From Rhodoferax antarcticus ANT.BR (lineage in GTDB: Bacteria; Pseudomonadota; Gammaproteobacteria; Burkholderiales; Burkholderiaceae_C): a DNA stretch of 64,000 bases. Shown here piece by piece: positions 45,528 to 57,687 of this stretch. The position numbers and the translations under genes are program-made. The stretch is taken from assembly GCF_001938565.1 (NCBI RefSeq), contig NZ_MSYM01000008.1, forward strand, positions 124,001 through 188,000. The letters are read 5' to 3'. Each line of letters opens with the position of its first letter. The first letter of the stretch is position 1. The notes under the pieces are model-generated. The model had not been told where the DNA came from. It searched no databases and worked only from the letters and a program-made list of their open reading frames with translations.

Positions 45528-47596
45528 GGGGCTCCTTCGTGCGGGGTCGCAGGCGTTTGGGCCAGCGGCAGTTCAACGCTGAAACGGGCACCGCCCAGCA
45601 TCGGGTCATGGCTGACCGCCAGGCTGCCGTGGTGCGCCTCGACGATGGAGCGGCAAATCGCCAGCCCCATGCCCATGCCGCCTTCTTTTCGGCTGACAAA
45701 GGCGTTGAAGATGGTGTCACGCGCCTCGTCGCTGACGCCCGGGCCGGTATCAGCCACCGACAGCGTGGCCATCTGGCGCGCGCTGTCCTGGCGCAAATCG
45801 ATCCAGACCTGTGGCGCGGCAGCACCGTGCGGCGCCCAGTCCTGCGCATTGCCCACCAGGTTATTCACCAGATGCTCCAGCAACAGCTCATCCGCGTCCA
45901 CCCAGATCGGCTGCTGCGGTGGCGACCACTGCGCCGGCGTGCCCTCCCCATCGCCGTTGGCGGTCAACACGCGGGTCAACAACGCCACCAAGTCCAGCCG
46001 CTGGCGCGACAACTCGCGGCGCCGGGCAAAGTCATTCACCCGGCGAATAATGCCGCCTGCGCGTTCTGCCAGGCGCGCCATGCGCTGCACCACTGGCAGC
46101 AGCTCAGGCAGGCTGATGTTGGCATCGTTCAGGCGGTTCAGCAGGCCGTTGGCAAAGCTGCTTAAAGCGCCCAGCGGCTGATTGAGCTCATGTGCGAGCG
46201 TGGACGCCACCTCGCCCACCGCAATCAGACGGCCCGAGGCTTCGAGCTTTTCCTGCTGCTGCGCCGCCATGCGCTGGGCGCGCTTGCGCTCGCTGATGTC
46301 GATCACCGAGCTCATCCAGCCGATCTGCACACCACTGGCGGTGTTCAGCGGTGCCTCGTGGATCAGCACGTCGATCAAATGCCCGTTGCGGTGGGCAAAC
46401 TGGACTTCCACGCCGTCGCCCGAGGTGCCGCACTGGATGATGCCCTCATGCACCTGCACCAGCTGATCATGCTGGTCTGGCGGCCAATAGGGAAAAGGCA
46501 TGCTCAAGCCAATGAGCTCCGCCGGGCTGTAGCCCACCATGCGCGCAAAGGCATCGTTGATGTAGAGGATGCGGCCCTGCAAATTCCAAGCGCGCAAGCC
46601 AATCGTGACCGAGTTTTCCATCGCGGTGCGCAGCGCCACCTGCGCCTGCAGCAAGGCCTGCACCTGCTGGCGCTTGACAAAGTCGCGCCGCAGCGCATAC
46701 AGCGCGACCAGCATGCCCAGCAAAAAAAGCACCGCCACCAGGAAAAAGATGCGCGGCACGGTGGCCGGCTGGGCCTGGGTGAGCGCCACCTGCAAGAACA
46801 GGTCCACCCCAGGCAGATTCAGCGCCACACGGTCAACCTGCGGGTCGGCCAGCTCCGTCGCGCCAGCAGGGGGTTTGTCCAGTGCGGCTTGACTTTCCAG
46901 CTGCACGCTGTGCGTCTGGCTGAACCAGGTGGGAACCAGCGCGGCCAGTGCGCGCTGCAGCGAAACCGCTGCCAGGTAGTTGCCAGCGAATTCGCCACGG
47001 TCAAAAAAAGGCGTTGCCAGCCAGATCACGTCTGTGGGTGTGCCATCCGGGCGCAGCATCAACCCGGCATAGGCCGAGCGCCGCAGCCCCTGGGTGGTGG
47101 TCTGCATCAGGGTCAGGGCCAAGGCGTTGTCCGGGTGCGCATCGCGGTCCAGTTGCCAGCGCTGCGGGCCCACCTGAAGGTTGCCCAGCTGGCCTGCCGG
47201 AATCCAGCCGCTGGACAGCAGCACTCCAGGCTCGCGCCACAGCAGGCCGCCCTGCACCATTGGCGCAGATGGCGGTGAAACACCACGCTGCAGCGTTGGG
47301 CTGCCCGCCTGCAACACCGCCTGACGCGCCAGCACCAGCAGATCGTCTTCCAGGCGGCGAAAGTGAAACTGCACGCTTTGCTCCAGCCACTGGGCGTCTG
47401 CGGCGCGACGCCGGGCGACTTCTTCGTCTTCAAAATTGTTCAGGTACAGCAGCAGCGCCACCACCGATCCAACCAGCAGCGCCAGCAAGCCCAACAACCA
47501 CAGCAGCGGCACCCGGTTGCGCCCAGACGGACCCGCCACCGACTTTTGCAAAAGGGCAAAGTCAAGCGAGGAGTCACGCGTCGGGGTAACGATCAT
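45524..47596 (-). CDS. dctS: DctS-like sensor histidine kinase
   Basis: A 690-residue membrane kinase. A helix (about 30-52) is followed by a periplasmic sensor region to about 275, a second helix (about 280-302), a PAS domain (LQGRILYINDAFARMVGYSPAELIG), HisKA with GEVASTLAHELNQPLGALSSF and an ATPase domain (VADTGPGVSDEARDTIF, GMGMGLAICRSI). The ELNQPL-type phosphoacceptor is typical of DctB/DctS kinases that sense C4-dicarboxylates. It is divergent from mscS across a 140-bp region that must contain both promoters. Confidence 0.9.
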   Translation of the reverse strand: MIVTPTRDSSLDFALLQKSVAGPSGRNRVPLLWLLGLLALLVGSVVALLLYLNNFEDEEVARRRAADAQWLEQSVQFHFRRLEDDLLVLARQAVLQAGSPTLQRGVSPPSAPMVQGGLLWREPGVLLSSGWIPAGQLGNLQVGPQRWQLDRDAHPDNALALTLMQTTTQGLRRSAYAGLMLRPDGTPTDVIWLATPFFDRGEFAGNYLAAVSLQRALAALVPTWFSQTHSVQLESQAALDKPPAGATELADPQVDRVALNLPGVDLFLQVALTQAQPATVPRIFFLVAVLFLLGMLVALYALRRDFVKRQQVQALLQAQVALRTAMENSVTIGLRAWNLQGRILYINDAFARMVGYSPAELIGLSMPFPYWPPDQHDQLVQVHEGIIQCGTSGDGVEVQFAHRNGHLIDVLIHEAPLNTASGVQIGWMSSVIDISERKRAQRMAAQQQEKLEASGRLIAVGEVASTLAHELNQPLGALSSFANGLLNRLNDANISLPELLPVVQRMARLAERAGGIIRRVNDFARRRELSRQRLDLVALLTRVLTANGDGEGTPAQWSPPQQPIWVDADELLLEHLVNNLVGNAQDWAPHGAAAPQVWIDLRQDSARQMATLSVADTGPGVSDEARDTIFNAFVSRKEGGMGMGLAICRSIVEAHHGSLAVSHDPMLGGARFSVELPLAQTPATPHEGAP

Positions 47597-47736
47597 GTCT
47601 GGGTTAACTCAAAGACGCCGAGGCGTAGCACAGTCCTCAAAGCAGGCAATTTCAGTATACGTTGGGTCAATTTGCGCGCCGTGCGATACCGCTGACCAAA
47701 AAGGCCGCTGTCACTGGCATGGCGTACAGTCGTTAA

Positions 47737-48843
47737 ATGCAGCTCTACTACGATTTCGTCAGTGACAACTTTGGCATGACCTCCTGGGTGGCCACCGTTT
47801 TGGCCATGGCGTTGGCCACCCTTGTGATTCACTACCTGCTTCGCATTGTGCTCAAACGCGCCAGTCATATCACCGTCCGGACCCAAACTGTTTGGGATGA
47901 TGCCCTGGTCAACAGTGCCGCAAAACCCGTGCTGCTGGCGTTTTGGCTGATCAGCGCAGGCCTCATGGCGCGCGTGCTGCAGCGCGAATCCGAGGTGGAA
48001 TTTCTGACACAGGGCCTTGTGTTGCGTGACGTCGCGCTGATCGTCGCCGTTGCCTGGTTTTTGCTGCGCTTCAGCGGGAAAGTTGGCCGCAATATTCTGG
48101 TCCAACGCGCCGCCAACGGCGACGATGTCGACCCCACCACCATTGACGCCCTGGTCAAGCTGACCCGCTTGTTGACGGTGGTGGTGGCGATGATCACCAT
48201 TGCCCAGACCCTGGGCTTTCACATTGGTGGCCTGCTGGCACTCGGTGGTGTGGGTGGCTTGGCAGTAGGCCTGGCCGCCAAAGACTTGCTGGCCAATTTT
48301 TTCGGCGGCCTCACCATCTATCTGGACCGGCCGTTTGGCGTTGGCGAGTGGATCCGCAGCCCTGACAAAAGCATTGAAGGCACGGTGGAATACATCAGCT
48401 GGCGGCACACCCGCATTCGGGCGTTCAACAAAAATCCGATCTACGTGCCTAACGCGGTTTTCACCAGCATCATTGTGGAAAACCCGTCGCGCATGAGCCA
48501 CCGGCGCCTGAAGGAAACCATTGGCGTGCGCTACGACGATTTTGACAAAGTTGCGATCATCGTCGCAGACATTCGCCTGCTGTTGCAGGCACACCCCGGT
48601 ATTGACACCTCGCAGACGATGATTGTGAATTTCAATCTGTTTGGCCCGTCATCCCTGGACATCATGGTGTACACCTTCACCAAAACCACCGACTGGATCG
48701 CCTTTCACGGGGTAAAGCAAGAGGTCTTGTTGCAAATTGGTGAATGCATCAAGCGCCATGGTGCGCAGATCGCCTTCCCCACCCGCACACTGCACCTTGA
48801 GACTGAGGCCTCAGCCCAGATGCCCACCGTGCCTACAACTTGA
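47737..48843 (+). CDS. MscS-family mechanosensitive channel
   Basis: A 368-residue channel protein with about four membrane helices. The pore-lining segment GGVGGLAVGLAAKDLLANFFGGL is followed by the MscS beta domain (DRPFGVGEWIRSP, GTVEYISWRHTRIRAFNKNPIYVPNAVF). It releases solutes on osmotic downshock. The length exceeds that of E. coli MscS because of extra N-terminal helices. It shares a transcript with the following UbiA-like gene, with a TTGA overlap or a 14-bp gap depending on the start chosen. Confidence 0.9.
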   Translation: MQLYYDFVSDNFGMTSWVATVLAMALATLVIHYLLRIVLKRASHITVRTQTVWDDALVNSAAKPVLLAFWLISAGLMARVLQRESEVEFLTQGLVLRDVALIVAVAWFLLRFSGKVGRNILVQRAANGDDVDPTTIDALVKLTRLLTVVVAMITIAQTLGFHIGGLLALGGVGGLAVGLAAKDLLANFFGGLTIYLDRPFGVGEWIRSPDKSIEGTVEYISWRHTRIRAFNKNPIYVPNAVFTSIIVENPSRMSHRRLKETIGVRYDDFDKVAIIVADIRLLLQAHPGIDTSQTMIVNFNLFGPSSLDIMVYTFTKTTDWIAFHGVKQEVLLQIGECIKRHGAQIAFPTRTLHLETEASAQMPTVPTT

Positions 48844-48857
48844 AGGGGCACCAGCCC

Positions 48858-49733
48858 ATGATGCCCCAAACCCCCCACAACCTGTCACCTGCCACCGTGT
48901 GGCAGTTGGCGCGGCCCGCCTCTTTGACCCCGACCGGGGTGGCCTGCGTGCTGGGCACAGCCACGGCAGCGGGCTGCGGTATCCAACTGGACTGGGCCGC
49001 TGCGCTGGCTGCCCTGCTACTGGCCGTGGGGCTGCACGCGGGCGCCAACCTGTTGCAGGCTGGCTACGCGCAACGCGGTAGCACAGCCGCACCCACCGGC
49101 CCGTTTGCCGACAGCGGCCTGCGTTTGATGCAAGACGGCTTGGTCAGCCAGGCCGAAATCCGTCAGCTCGCCTGGGCAGTGTTGGGCATGATGCTGGCCG
49201 CTGGCCTGGTGCTGTCGGTCAGAGCCGGGGGGGGTCTGCTGCTGGTCGGATTCGGTGGCGTGCTGCTGGCGGTGCTGTTTGCCGTGCCGCCGTGGCGACT
49301 CGGTACGCGAGGCTTGGCTGAGGTTAGCGCGGTGCTGGCCTGGTGGCTGGTGGTGCTGGGCGCAGACTATGTGCAGCGGCACCATTTCTTTTTAATCTCG
49401 GTGGTGGACGCGGTGAGCTTTGCGCTGCTGGTGGGGGCTGTGCCGCTGGTGCAGCGCCAGCGCCCTGGCAGTTGGGTCGTGCCCGCGCTGTACGGCTTAC
49501 TGATGGTACTGGCCTATGGCTGGCTGGTGGGCGGTGTGGCGCTGCTGTACCACCCGCAGCCTGCGCTGTGGGGGCTGGTGTCGCTGCCGCTATCGTTACT
49601 GGCCGTGGGCCTGCTCTGGGGCGCCGCGCTGCGACCGCGCTGGGTCTGGCTGGCACCATGGCTCAGCGTCGCAGCGGCGCTGTTGCATGGCTTGACGATG
49701 GCGGGCGGCTTGATGACGGTGACGATGTTCTGA
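48858..49733 (+). CDS. UbiA/MenA-like membrane protein with degenerate active site
   Basis: A 291-residue protein with eight or nine membrane helices and the overall layout of UbiA/MenA prenyltransferases (HAGANLLQAGYAQRGST is at the place of motif 1, SGLRLMQDGLVSQAEIRQLAW follows). In active members motif 1 is NDxxDxxxD and binds Mg-diphosphate; here the aspartates are absent (NLLQAGYAQ). A prenyl transfer role is therefore doubtful and the protein may be a divergent or inactive relative. A TTG at 48840 overlapping the mscS stop is an alternative start. Confidence 0.7.
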   Translation: MMPQTPHNLSPATVWQLARPASLTPTGVACVLGTATAAGCGIQLDWAAALAALLLAVGLHAGANLLQAGYAQRGSTAAPTGPFADSGLRLMQDGLVSQAEIRQLAWAVLGMMLAAGLVLSVRAGGGLLLVGFGGVLLAVLFAVPPWRLGTRGLAEVSAVLAWWLVVLGADYVQRHHFFLISVVDAVSFALLVGAVPLVQRQRPGSWVVPALYGLLMVLAYGWLVGGVALLYHPQPALWGLVSLPLSLLAVGLLWGAALRPRWVWLAPWLSVAAALLHGLTMAGGLMTVTMF

Positions 49734-49780
49734 TGTGCAGCGCAATGGTCAGCGCAGCGACCGGGCTCGCTGTAGGCTTT

Positions 49781-49840
49781 ATGCATTAAATAGGCCTCTA
49801 GCCCTTATGCAACAAGCGCTGGCAGCTTCTTTAAACATAG
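49781..49840. repeat. Comamonadaceae-type intergenic repeat
   Basis: GGCCTCTAGCCCTTATGCAA then AAGCGCTGGCAGCTTC: a close-to-consensus copy between the UbiA-like gene and the first dctP paralogue. Confidence 0.75.
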
Positions 49841-49897
49841 CAGCTATGCCACGGTAAAACGCCTGTCAATCGCGGGGCAGTGGTCATAATGCCCACC

Positions 49898-50923
49898 ATG
49901 TCAACTCACCTGCTCCCACCAATGCAACGGCGCGAGTGGCTTGGCGCCTGTGCCGGTGCGGCGCTGCTGCCTGCGGCCCGCGCCGCCATGCCACAGCCGG
50001 AAATTACCCTGCGGTTTTCGCATGTGGTGGCCGAAGAAACCCCCAAGGGCCTAGCTGCCAACCGCTTCAAGGTGCTGCTGGAGCAGCGTTCGAGCGGGCG
50101 GATTGGCGTGCAGGTGTTTCCCAACGCCCAGCTTTACGGCGACTCGGATGAGATGCGGGCGCTGCAACTCGGTGCGGTAGATCTGGTGGCGCCGTCACTG
50201 TCCAAGTTCGGGCGCATCGGACTGCCCGAGTTTGAGCTGTTTGACCTGCCATTTTTGTTTGACGATCTGAGCGCGGTGCGCCGCATCACCCTGGGGCCGC
50301 TGGGCCAGCGCCTGCTGCAAGGGCTAGAGCGCCAGGGGTTGGTGGGCCTGGGGTACTTTGACAACGGTTTCAAGCAGATGAGCGCCAACCGACCCCTGCT
50401 GGAGCCGAAAGATTTTGTCGGCCTGCGCATGCGGGTGCAGGCCTCGCAGGTGATTGCCGCGCAGATGCGTGCGCTGGGTGCCCGGCCAGTCACGCTGGCC
50501 TTCAGCGAAACCCGTCAGGCGCTGGCCAGCGGGGTGGTGGACGGCACAGAGAACCCGGTGTCCAACTTCTGGACGCAAGGCATGCATCAGGTGCAAAGCG
50601 ACGTGAGCCTGACCAACCACGGCTACCTGGGCTATGCGGTGGTCACCAACCAGCGCCTATGGCAGTCGCTGGCGCGCACTGAGCGTGGGTTGATCAACCA
50701 GGCGCTGCAAGAAGCGCTGGGCTTTGCCAACCAAATTGCCGACACGCAAAACGACAAGGCCCTGGCCGCCTTGCGACAGACCAGCAGCGTACACATCCAC
50801 CGCCCAACGCCCGAGCAACGCCAGCGCCTGCGCCAAGCGGTGCAGCCGGTGCAGCAGCAGCTGGCCAGTCGACTGGGCCAACGCTGCATCAAAGACCTGC
50901 AAGCGGCCCTGAACAAGGGTTAA
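49898..50923 (+). CDS. TRAP dicarboxylate-binding protein paralogue, Tat-like signal
   Basis: A 341-residue DctP-family binding protein (LRFSHVVAEETPKGLAANRFK, then [38 protein letters not shown] and [13 protein letters not shown]). The leader has a twin-arginine-like RREWLGACAGAALLPAARA, unlike the Sec-type leader of the neighbouring DctP. It is about 40 percent alike to that protein by eye. It may be a second transporter subunit or a ligand sensor for DctS. Alternative starts are GTG 49880, ATG 49889 and ATG 49922. Confidence 0.85.
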   Translation: MSTHLLPPMQRREWLGACAGAALLPAARAAMPQPEITLRFSHVVAEETPKGLAANRFKVLLEQRSSGRIGVQVFPNAQLYGDSDEMRALQLGAVDLVAPSLSKFGRIGLPEFELFDLPFLFDDLSAVRRITLGPLGQRLLQGLERQGLVGLGYFDNGFKQMSANRPLLEPKDFVGLRMRVQASQVIAAQMRALGARPVTLAFSETRQALASGVVDGTENPVSNFWTQGMHQVQSDVSLTNHGYLGYAVVTNQRLWQSLARTERGLINQALQEALGFANQIADTQNDKALAALRQTSSVHIHRPTPEQRQRLRQAVQPVQQQLASRLGQRCIKDLQAALNKG

Positions 50924-51000
50924 GCGCTACAACTTCCGGACATCGGGGTAAACCCTAGCTGTTGAACACCACAGTTGCAATGTCGCCCAGCGGCCACTAA

Positions 51001-52035
<1,035 letters not shown>

Positions 52036-52113
52036 GCCGTCTTACAGTCCCCACCACCCCGGCCTGGAACCTGCATTAGCGGGCCTGGACCGGGGTCTTT
52101 TTTGGAGCATTCC

Positions 52114-52641
52114 ATGAGATTTCTCGACCATCTGGAAGAGTGGATCGTTGCCGGCATGCTGGCGGCCATGACCGCTCTGACCTTTTTACAGGTTGTGATG
52201 CGCTATGTGTTCAACAGCGGCTTTTCCTGGGCGCTGGAGCTGACCACGGTGTTTTTTGCCTTCATGATTTTTGTCGGTATCTCATATGGTGTGCGTGTGG
52301 GCTCCCACATTGGTGTGGACGCGCTGGTAAAGATGCTGGGCCACAACGCCCGGCGCAATGTGTCGATTCTGGCGGTGCTGCTGTGTCTGTTGTATGTGGG
52401 TTTTGTGCTCACCGGTGCCAGCATTTATGTCTTGAAAATGAAGGAAGTCGGCATTGAATTTGAAGACATGCCGATCGAGCGCTGGCAGGTGCTGGCGGTC
52501 ATGCCGCTGGGCTACCTGCTCACCGGCTGGCGTTTTCTGCAGATTCTCAACGGGCTGATCAGCGGCAAAACCGAAACCCTGACGCTGGCAGACGAGGCCG
52601 CTGAAGCCATGAGACTCAAAGCCGAGGACACCCCATCATGA
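52114..52641 (+). CDS. dctQ: TRAP transporter small membrane subunit DctQ
   Basis: A 175-residue membrane protein with four helices, matching DctQ (LEEWIVAGMLAAMTALTFLQVVMRYVFN, then WALELTTVFFAFMIFVGISYGVR). It pairs with DctM. ATG 52114 follows TTTGGAGCATTCC; a start at 52102 is less likely. It overlaps dctM by 4 bp (ATGA). Confidence 0.93.
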   Translation: MRFLDHLEEWIVAGMLAAMTALTFLQVVMRYVFNSGFSWALELTTVFFAFMIFVGISYGVRVGSHIGVDALVKMLGHNARRNVSILAVLLCLLYVGFVLTGASIYVLKMKEVGIEFEDMPIERWQVLAVMPLGYLLTGWRFLQILNGLISGKTETLTLADEAAEAMRLKAEDTPS

Positions 52642-53921
52642 ACACCCTGGTGCTGTTTGCGGCGTTGTTTTTCTGCATGGCCATTGGCATGCCGATTGCC
52701 ATCAGCTTGGGCCTGTCAAGCCTGCTGACCATCTTTTTCTTCTCGCAAGACTCGCTGGCGTCGATGTCGATCAAGCTGTTTGAAACCAGCGAGCACTACA
52801 CGCTGATGAGCATTCCGTTCTTTGTGCTGGCCGGGGCCTTGATGAGCACCGGCGGCGTGGCCAAACGCATGGTGGTGTTTGCCATTGCGGCGGTGGGCCA
52901 TTTGCGCGGCGGCCTGGCGATTGCCTCGATTCTGGCGTGCATGCTGTTTGCGGCGGTGTCGGGGTCGAGCCCGGCCACGGTGGTGGCGATTGGCTCGATC
53001 GTGATTGCCGGCATGGTCAAAAACGGCTACCCGAAAGCGTTTGCTGCGGGTGTGATCTGCAACGCAGGCACCCTGGGTATTCTGATTCCGCCTTCCATCG
53101 TGATGGTGGTGTATGCCGCCGTGACCGAAGTGTCGGTGGGCCGCATGTTCATGGCGGGCGTCGTTCCGGGCTTGCTGCTGGGCCTGATGCTGATGCTGGC
53201 GGTGTACTGGCGCGCGGGCAAACTCAAGATCACCCCACCGCCCAAAGCCAGCACCAGCGAAATTTTCAAGGCGTTTCGTGAATCCATGTGGGGACTGGCG
53301 CTGCTGGTCATCATCATGGGCGGTATCTACGGCGGCATCTTCACACCCACAGAGGCGGCAGCGGTGTCGGCGGTGTATGCGCTGGTGGTGGCGATGTTTA
53401 TCTACAAAGACCTGGCACCCAAGCAGATTCCGCATGTGTTTCTGGAGGCAGGGCGCACCACGGTGATGCTGATGTTCATCGTGGCGAATGCACTGTTGTT
53501 TGCCCACGTACTCACCACCGAGCGCATTCCGCAGACCATTGCAGAACACATCGTCAGCATGGGCATGACGCCGTGGATGTTTCTGCTGGTGGTCAACATC
53601 ATCCTGCTGATAGCGGGCAACTTCATGGAGCCCACCGGCATCATTTTGATTCTGGCGCCCATCTTCTTTCCCATTGCCACCCAGCTCGGCATCGACCCGA
53701 TTCACCTGGGCGTGATCATGGTGGTGAACATGGAGATTGGTATGGTGACGCCACCGGTGGGGCTCAACCTGTTTGTGACCAGTGGGGTGACCGGCATGAG
53801 CCTGGTGCAGGTGACCAAAGCGGCGCTGCCGTGGTTGTCGGTACTGCTGGTGTTTTTGGTGATGATCACCTACATCCCGCAAATCACGCTGTTCCTGCCC
53901 GATATGGTCTTTGGTAAATAA
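52638..53921 (+). CDS. dctM: TRAP transporter large membrane subunit DctM
   Basis: A 427-residue permease with about 12 helices that carries out sodium- or proton-coupled dicarboxylate import. Conserved segments include GMPIAISLGLSSLL, AAVSGSSPATVVAIGSI, AGTLGILIPPSIVMVVY, GIFTPTEAAAVSAVYAL and MEIGMVTPPVGLNLFVTSG. It ends the dct operon and is followed by a strong terminator. Regulation by DctSR is expected from the family but no operator was identified. Confidence 0.95.
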   Translation: MNTLVLFAALFFCMAIGMPIAISLGLSSLLTIFFFSQDSLASMSIKLFETSEHYTLMSIPFFVLAGALMSTGGVAKRMVVFAIAAVGHLRGGLAIASILACMLFAAVSGSSPATVVAIGSIVIAGMVKNGYPKAFAAGVICNAGTLGILIPPSIVMVVYAAVTEVSVGRMFMAGVVPGLLLGLMLMLAVYWRAGKLKITPPPKASTSEIFKAFRESMWGLALLVIIMGGIYGGIFTPTEAAAVSAVYALVVAMFIYKDLAPKQIPHVFLEAGRTTVMLMFIVANALLFAHVLTTERIPQTIAEHIVSMGMTPWMFLLVVNIILLIAGNFMEPTGIILILAPIFFPIATQLGIDPIHLGVIMVVNMEIGMVTPPVGLNLFVTSGVTGMSLVQVTKAALPWLSVLLVFLVMITYIPQITLFLPDMVFGK

Positions 53922-53944
53922 GAGGGCTGAACTGAAGTTATCAG

Positions 53945-53997
53945 CTTTTTAGGGCTCTAGCCCCTATAGAATATGCGCTGGCAGCTATTATTTAAAT
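53945..53997. repeat. Comamonadaceae-type repeat, 5' part of a terminator
   Basis: GGGCTCTAGCCCCTATAGAA then ATGCGCTGGCAGCTATTATT: a copy of the repeat whose 3' part forms the left arm of the terminator hairpin after dctM. Confidence 0.75.
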
Positions 53998-54016
53998 AGC
54001 TGCCAGCGCTTTTTTT
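53975..54016 (+). terminator. rho-independent terminator after dctPQM
   Basis: GCGCTGGCAGCTATT (53975-53989) and AATAGCTGCCAGCGC (53995-54009) form a perfect 15-bp stem with a 5-base loop, followed by seven T residues. It ends the dct operon before the convergent defence island. Confidence 0.93.
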
Positions 54017-54073
54017 ATTGGCTATCGGCCTCTGATATCCGCCACATGTGGGTTGCTCAGCGCTTGCTGCCCC

Positions 54074-56646
<2,573 letters not shown>

Positions 56647-56650
<4 letters not shown>

Positions 56651-57687
56651 GCTGCTCTTTCGATGATTTGCCAATGACCGACCTTGTCCGAACCCACGCG
56701 CAGGATTTGACCTTGCTCACGCAATGCTTTGAGATGGCGCTCAATGGTGCGGGTGGTTTTGTTGAGCAAGCTGGCAATTTCTCTGGCTGATAGCTGGGGT
56801 TGTTTTGTCAAAAGCGCCAATATTTGCGCAGTTACACCGACATTTACACCGACCCTTGCACCGACATTTACACCGACATCGACCACTGTCCGCGCCGCCA
56901 CATCAATGTATTTGTAGAGCGAATTGGCAATGGCATCGAGCATAAAGTCGATAAACGGGCGGCAATCCACAACAGCCGTGGCGTGTGAATCCTGCAAGGC
57001 CTTGTAATACAGCATCTGGTTGTGATGCACCAGTGTCTCCATCGGCATCCAGGCAAACAGCGGATTCCATTGCGCAAGAATCAGCGTTTGCCACAGCCGC
57101 CCAATGCGGCCGTTGCCGTCCCGGAACGGGTGGATGTATTCCAGCCGGTAGTGAACGGCAGAACTCGTGATGAGCGGATGCGCCTCGCTGGTTTGCCCCC
57201 ACTGCAGCAGCTGATCCACCAAGTTGGGAACTTGGCTTGACAGCGCGCCACGGTGCAATAGCGTGCCATCACTGCCCACCACCGCCACGCCGCCTGTTCG
57301 GAACTGTCCTGATTCGCCAATCAGCGTGTCGGTGAGGTTTGCATGCGCCCGCAGCAAGTCGTCCACTGACCACGGCGCATAGCCGGGCATCTCGTTGTAG
57401 GCGTGCCAGGCGTTTTGTACCTCTTTGATGTCCTTGGGTGGCCCCCAGACCGGTTTGCCGTTGATGACATCGGTGACCTGGCCCAAGGTAAGCTGGTTGC
57501 CTTCAATAGCGGTGGATGCGTGTACCGACAGGATGCGGTTGAGCCGGCGCAGGTGCAGCACATCGCCCGACTGCTCCTCGCTGATCTTGACGCGCTCCAT
57601 CAAGGCGTGAATGGCACCGATCTTTTCGTGCCACCTCGGGGCTTCTGTGAAGAACTTTTCCAGCGGCTTCACGGGCTTTTTATTCAT
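56647..57687 (-). CDS. Fic-domain protein (class II) with winged-helix tail
   Basis: A 346-residue Fic protein. The active-site motif HPFRDGNGRIGR (about 186-197) is complete, so AMP or another nucleotide could be transferred to a target hydroxyl. STAIEGN (about 58-64) is the inhibitory helix motif that places it in class II, self-inhibited in cis. After the Fic domain a run of VGVNVGARVGVNVGV links to a helix-turn-helix (LSAREIASLLNKTTRTIERHLKAL). ATG 57687 overlaps the stop of the DUF1016 gene by 8 bp. Its role within the island may be regulatory or as a backup toxin. Confidence 0.88.

Noticed and set aside
56651..56674. ATG start of the helicase at 56674
   Set aside because: The GTG at 56650 overlaps the fic stop as at the other junctions and places the shared KPSIDEVL peptide near the N-terminus, as in the DUF1016 protein.
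56815..56890. CRISPR-like short direct repeats (ACACCGACATTT units)
   Set aside because: They are codon repeats for the VGVN linker of the Fic protein, without spacers.
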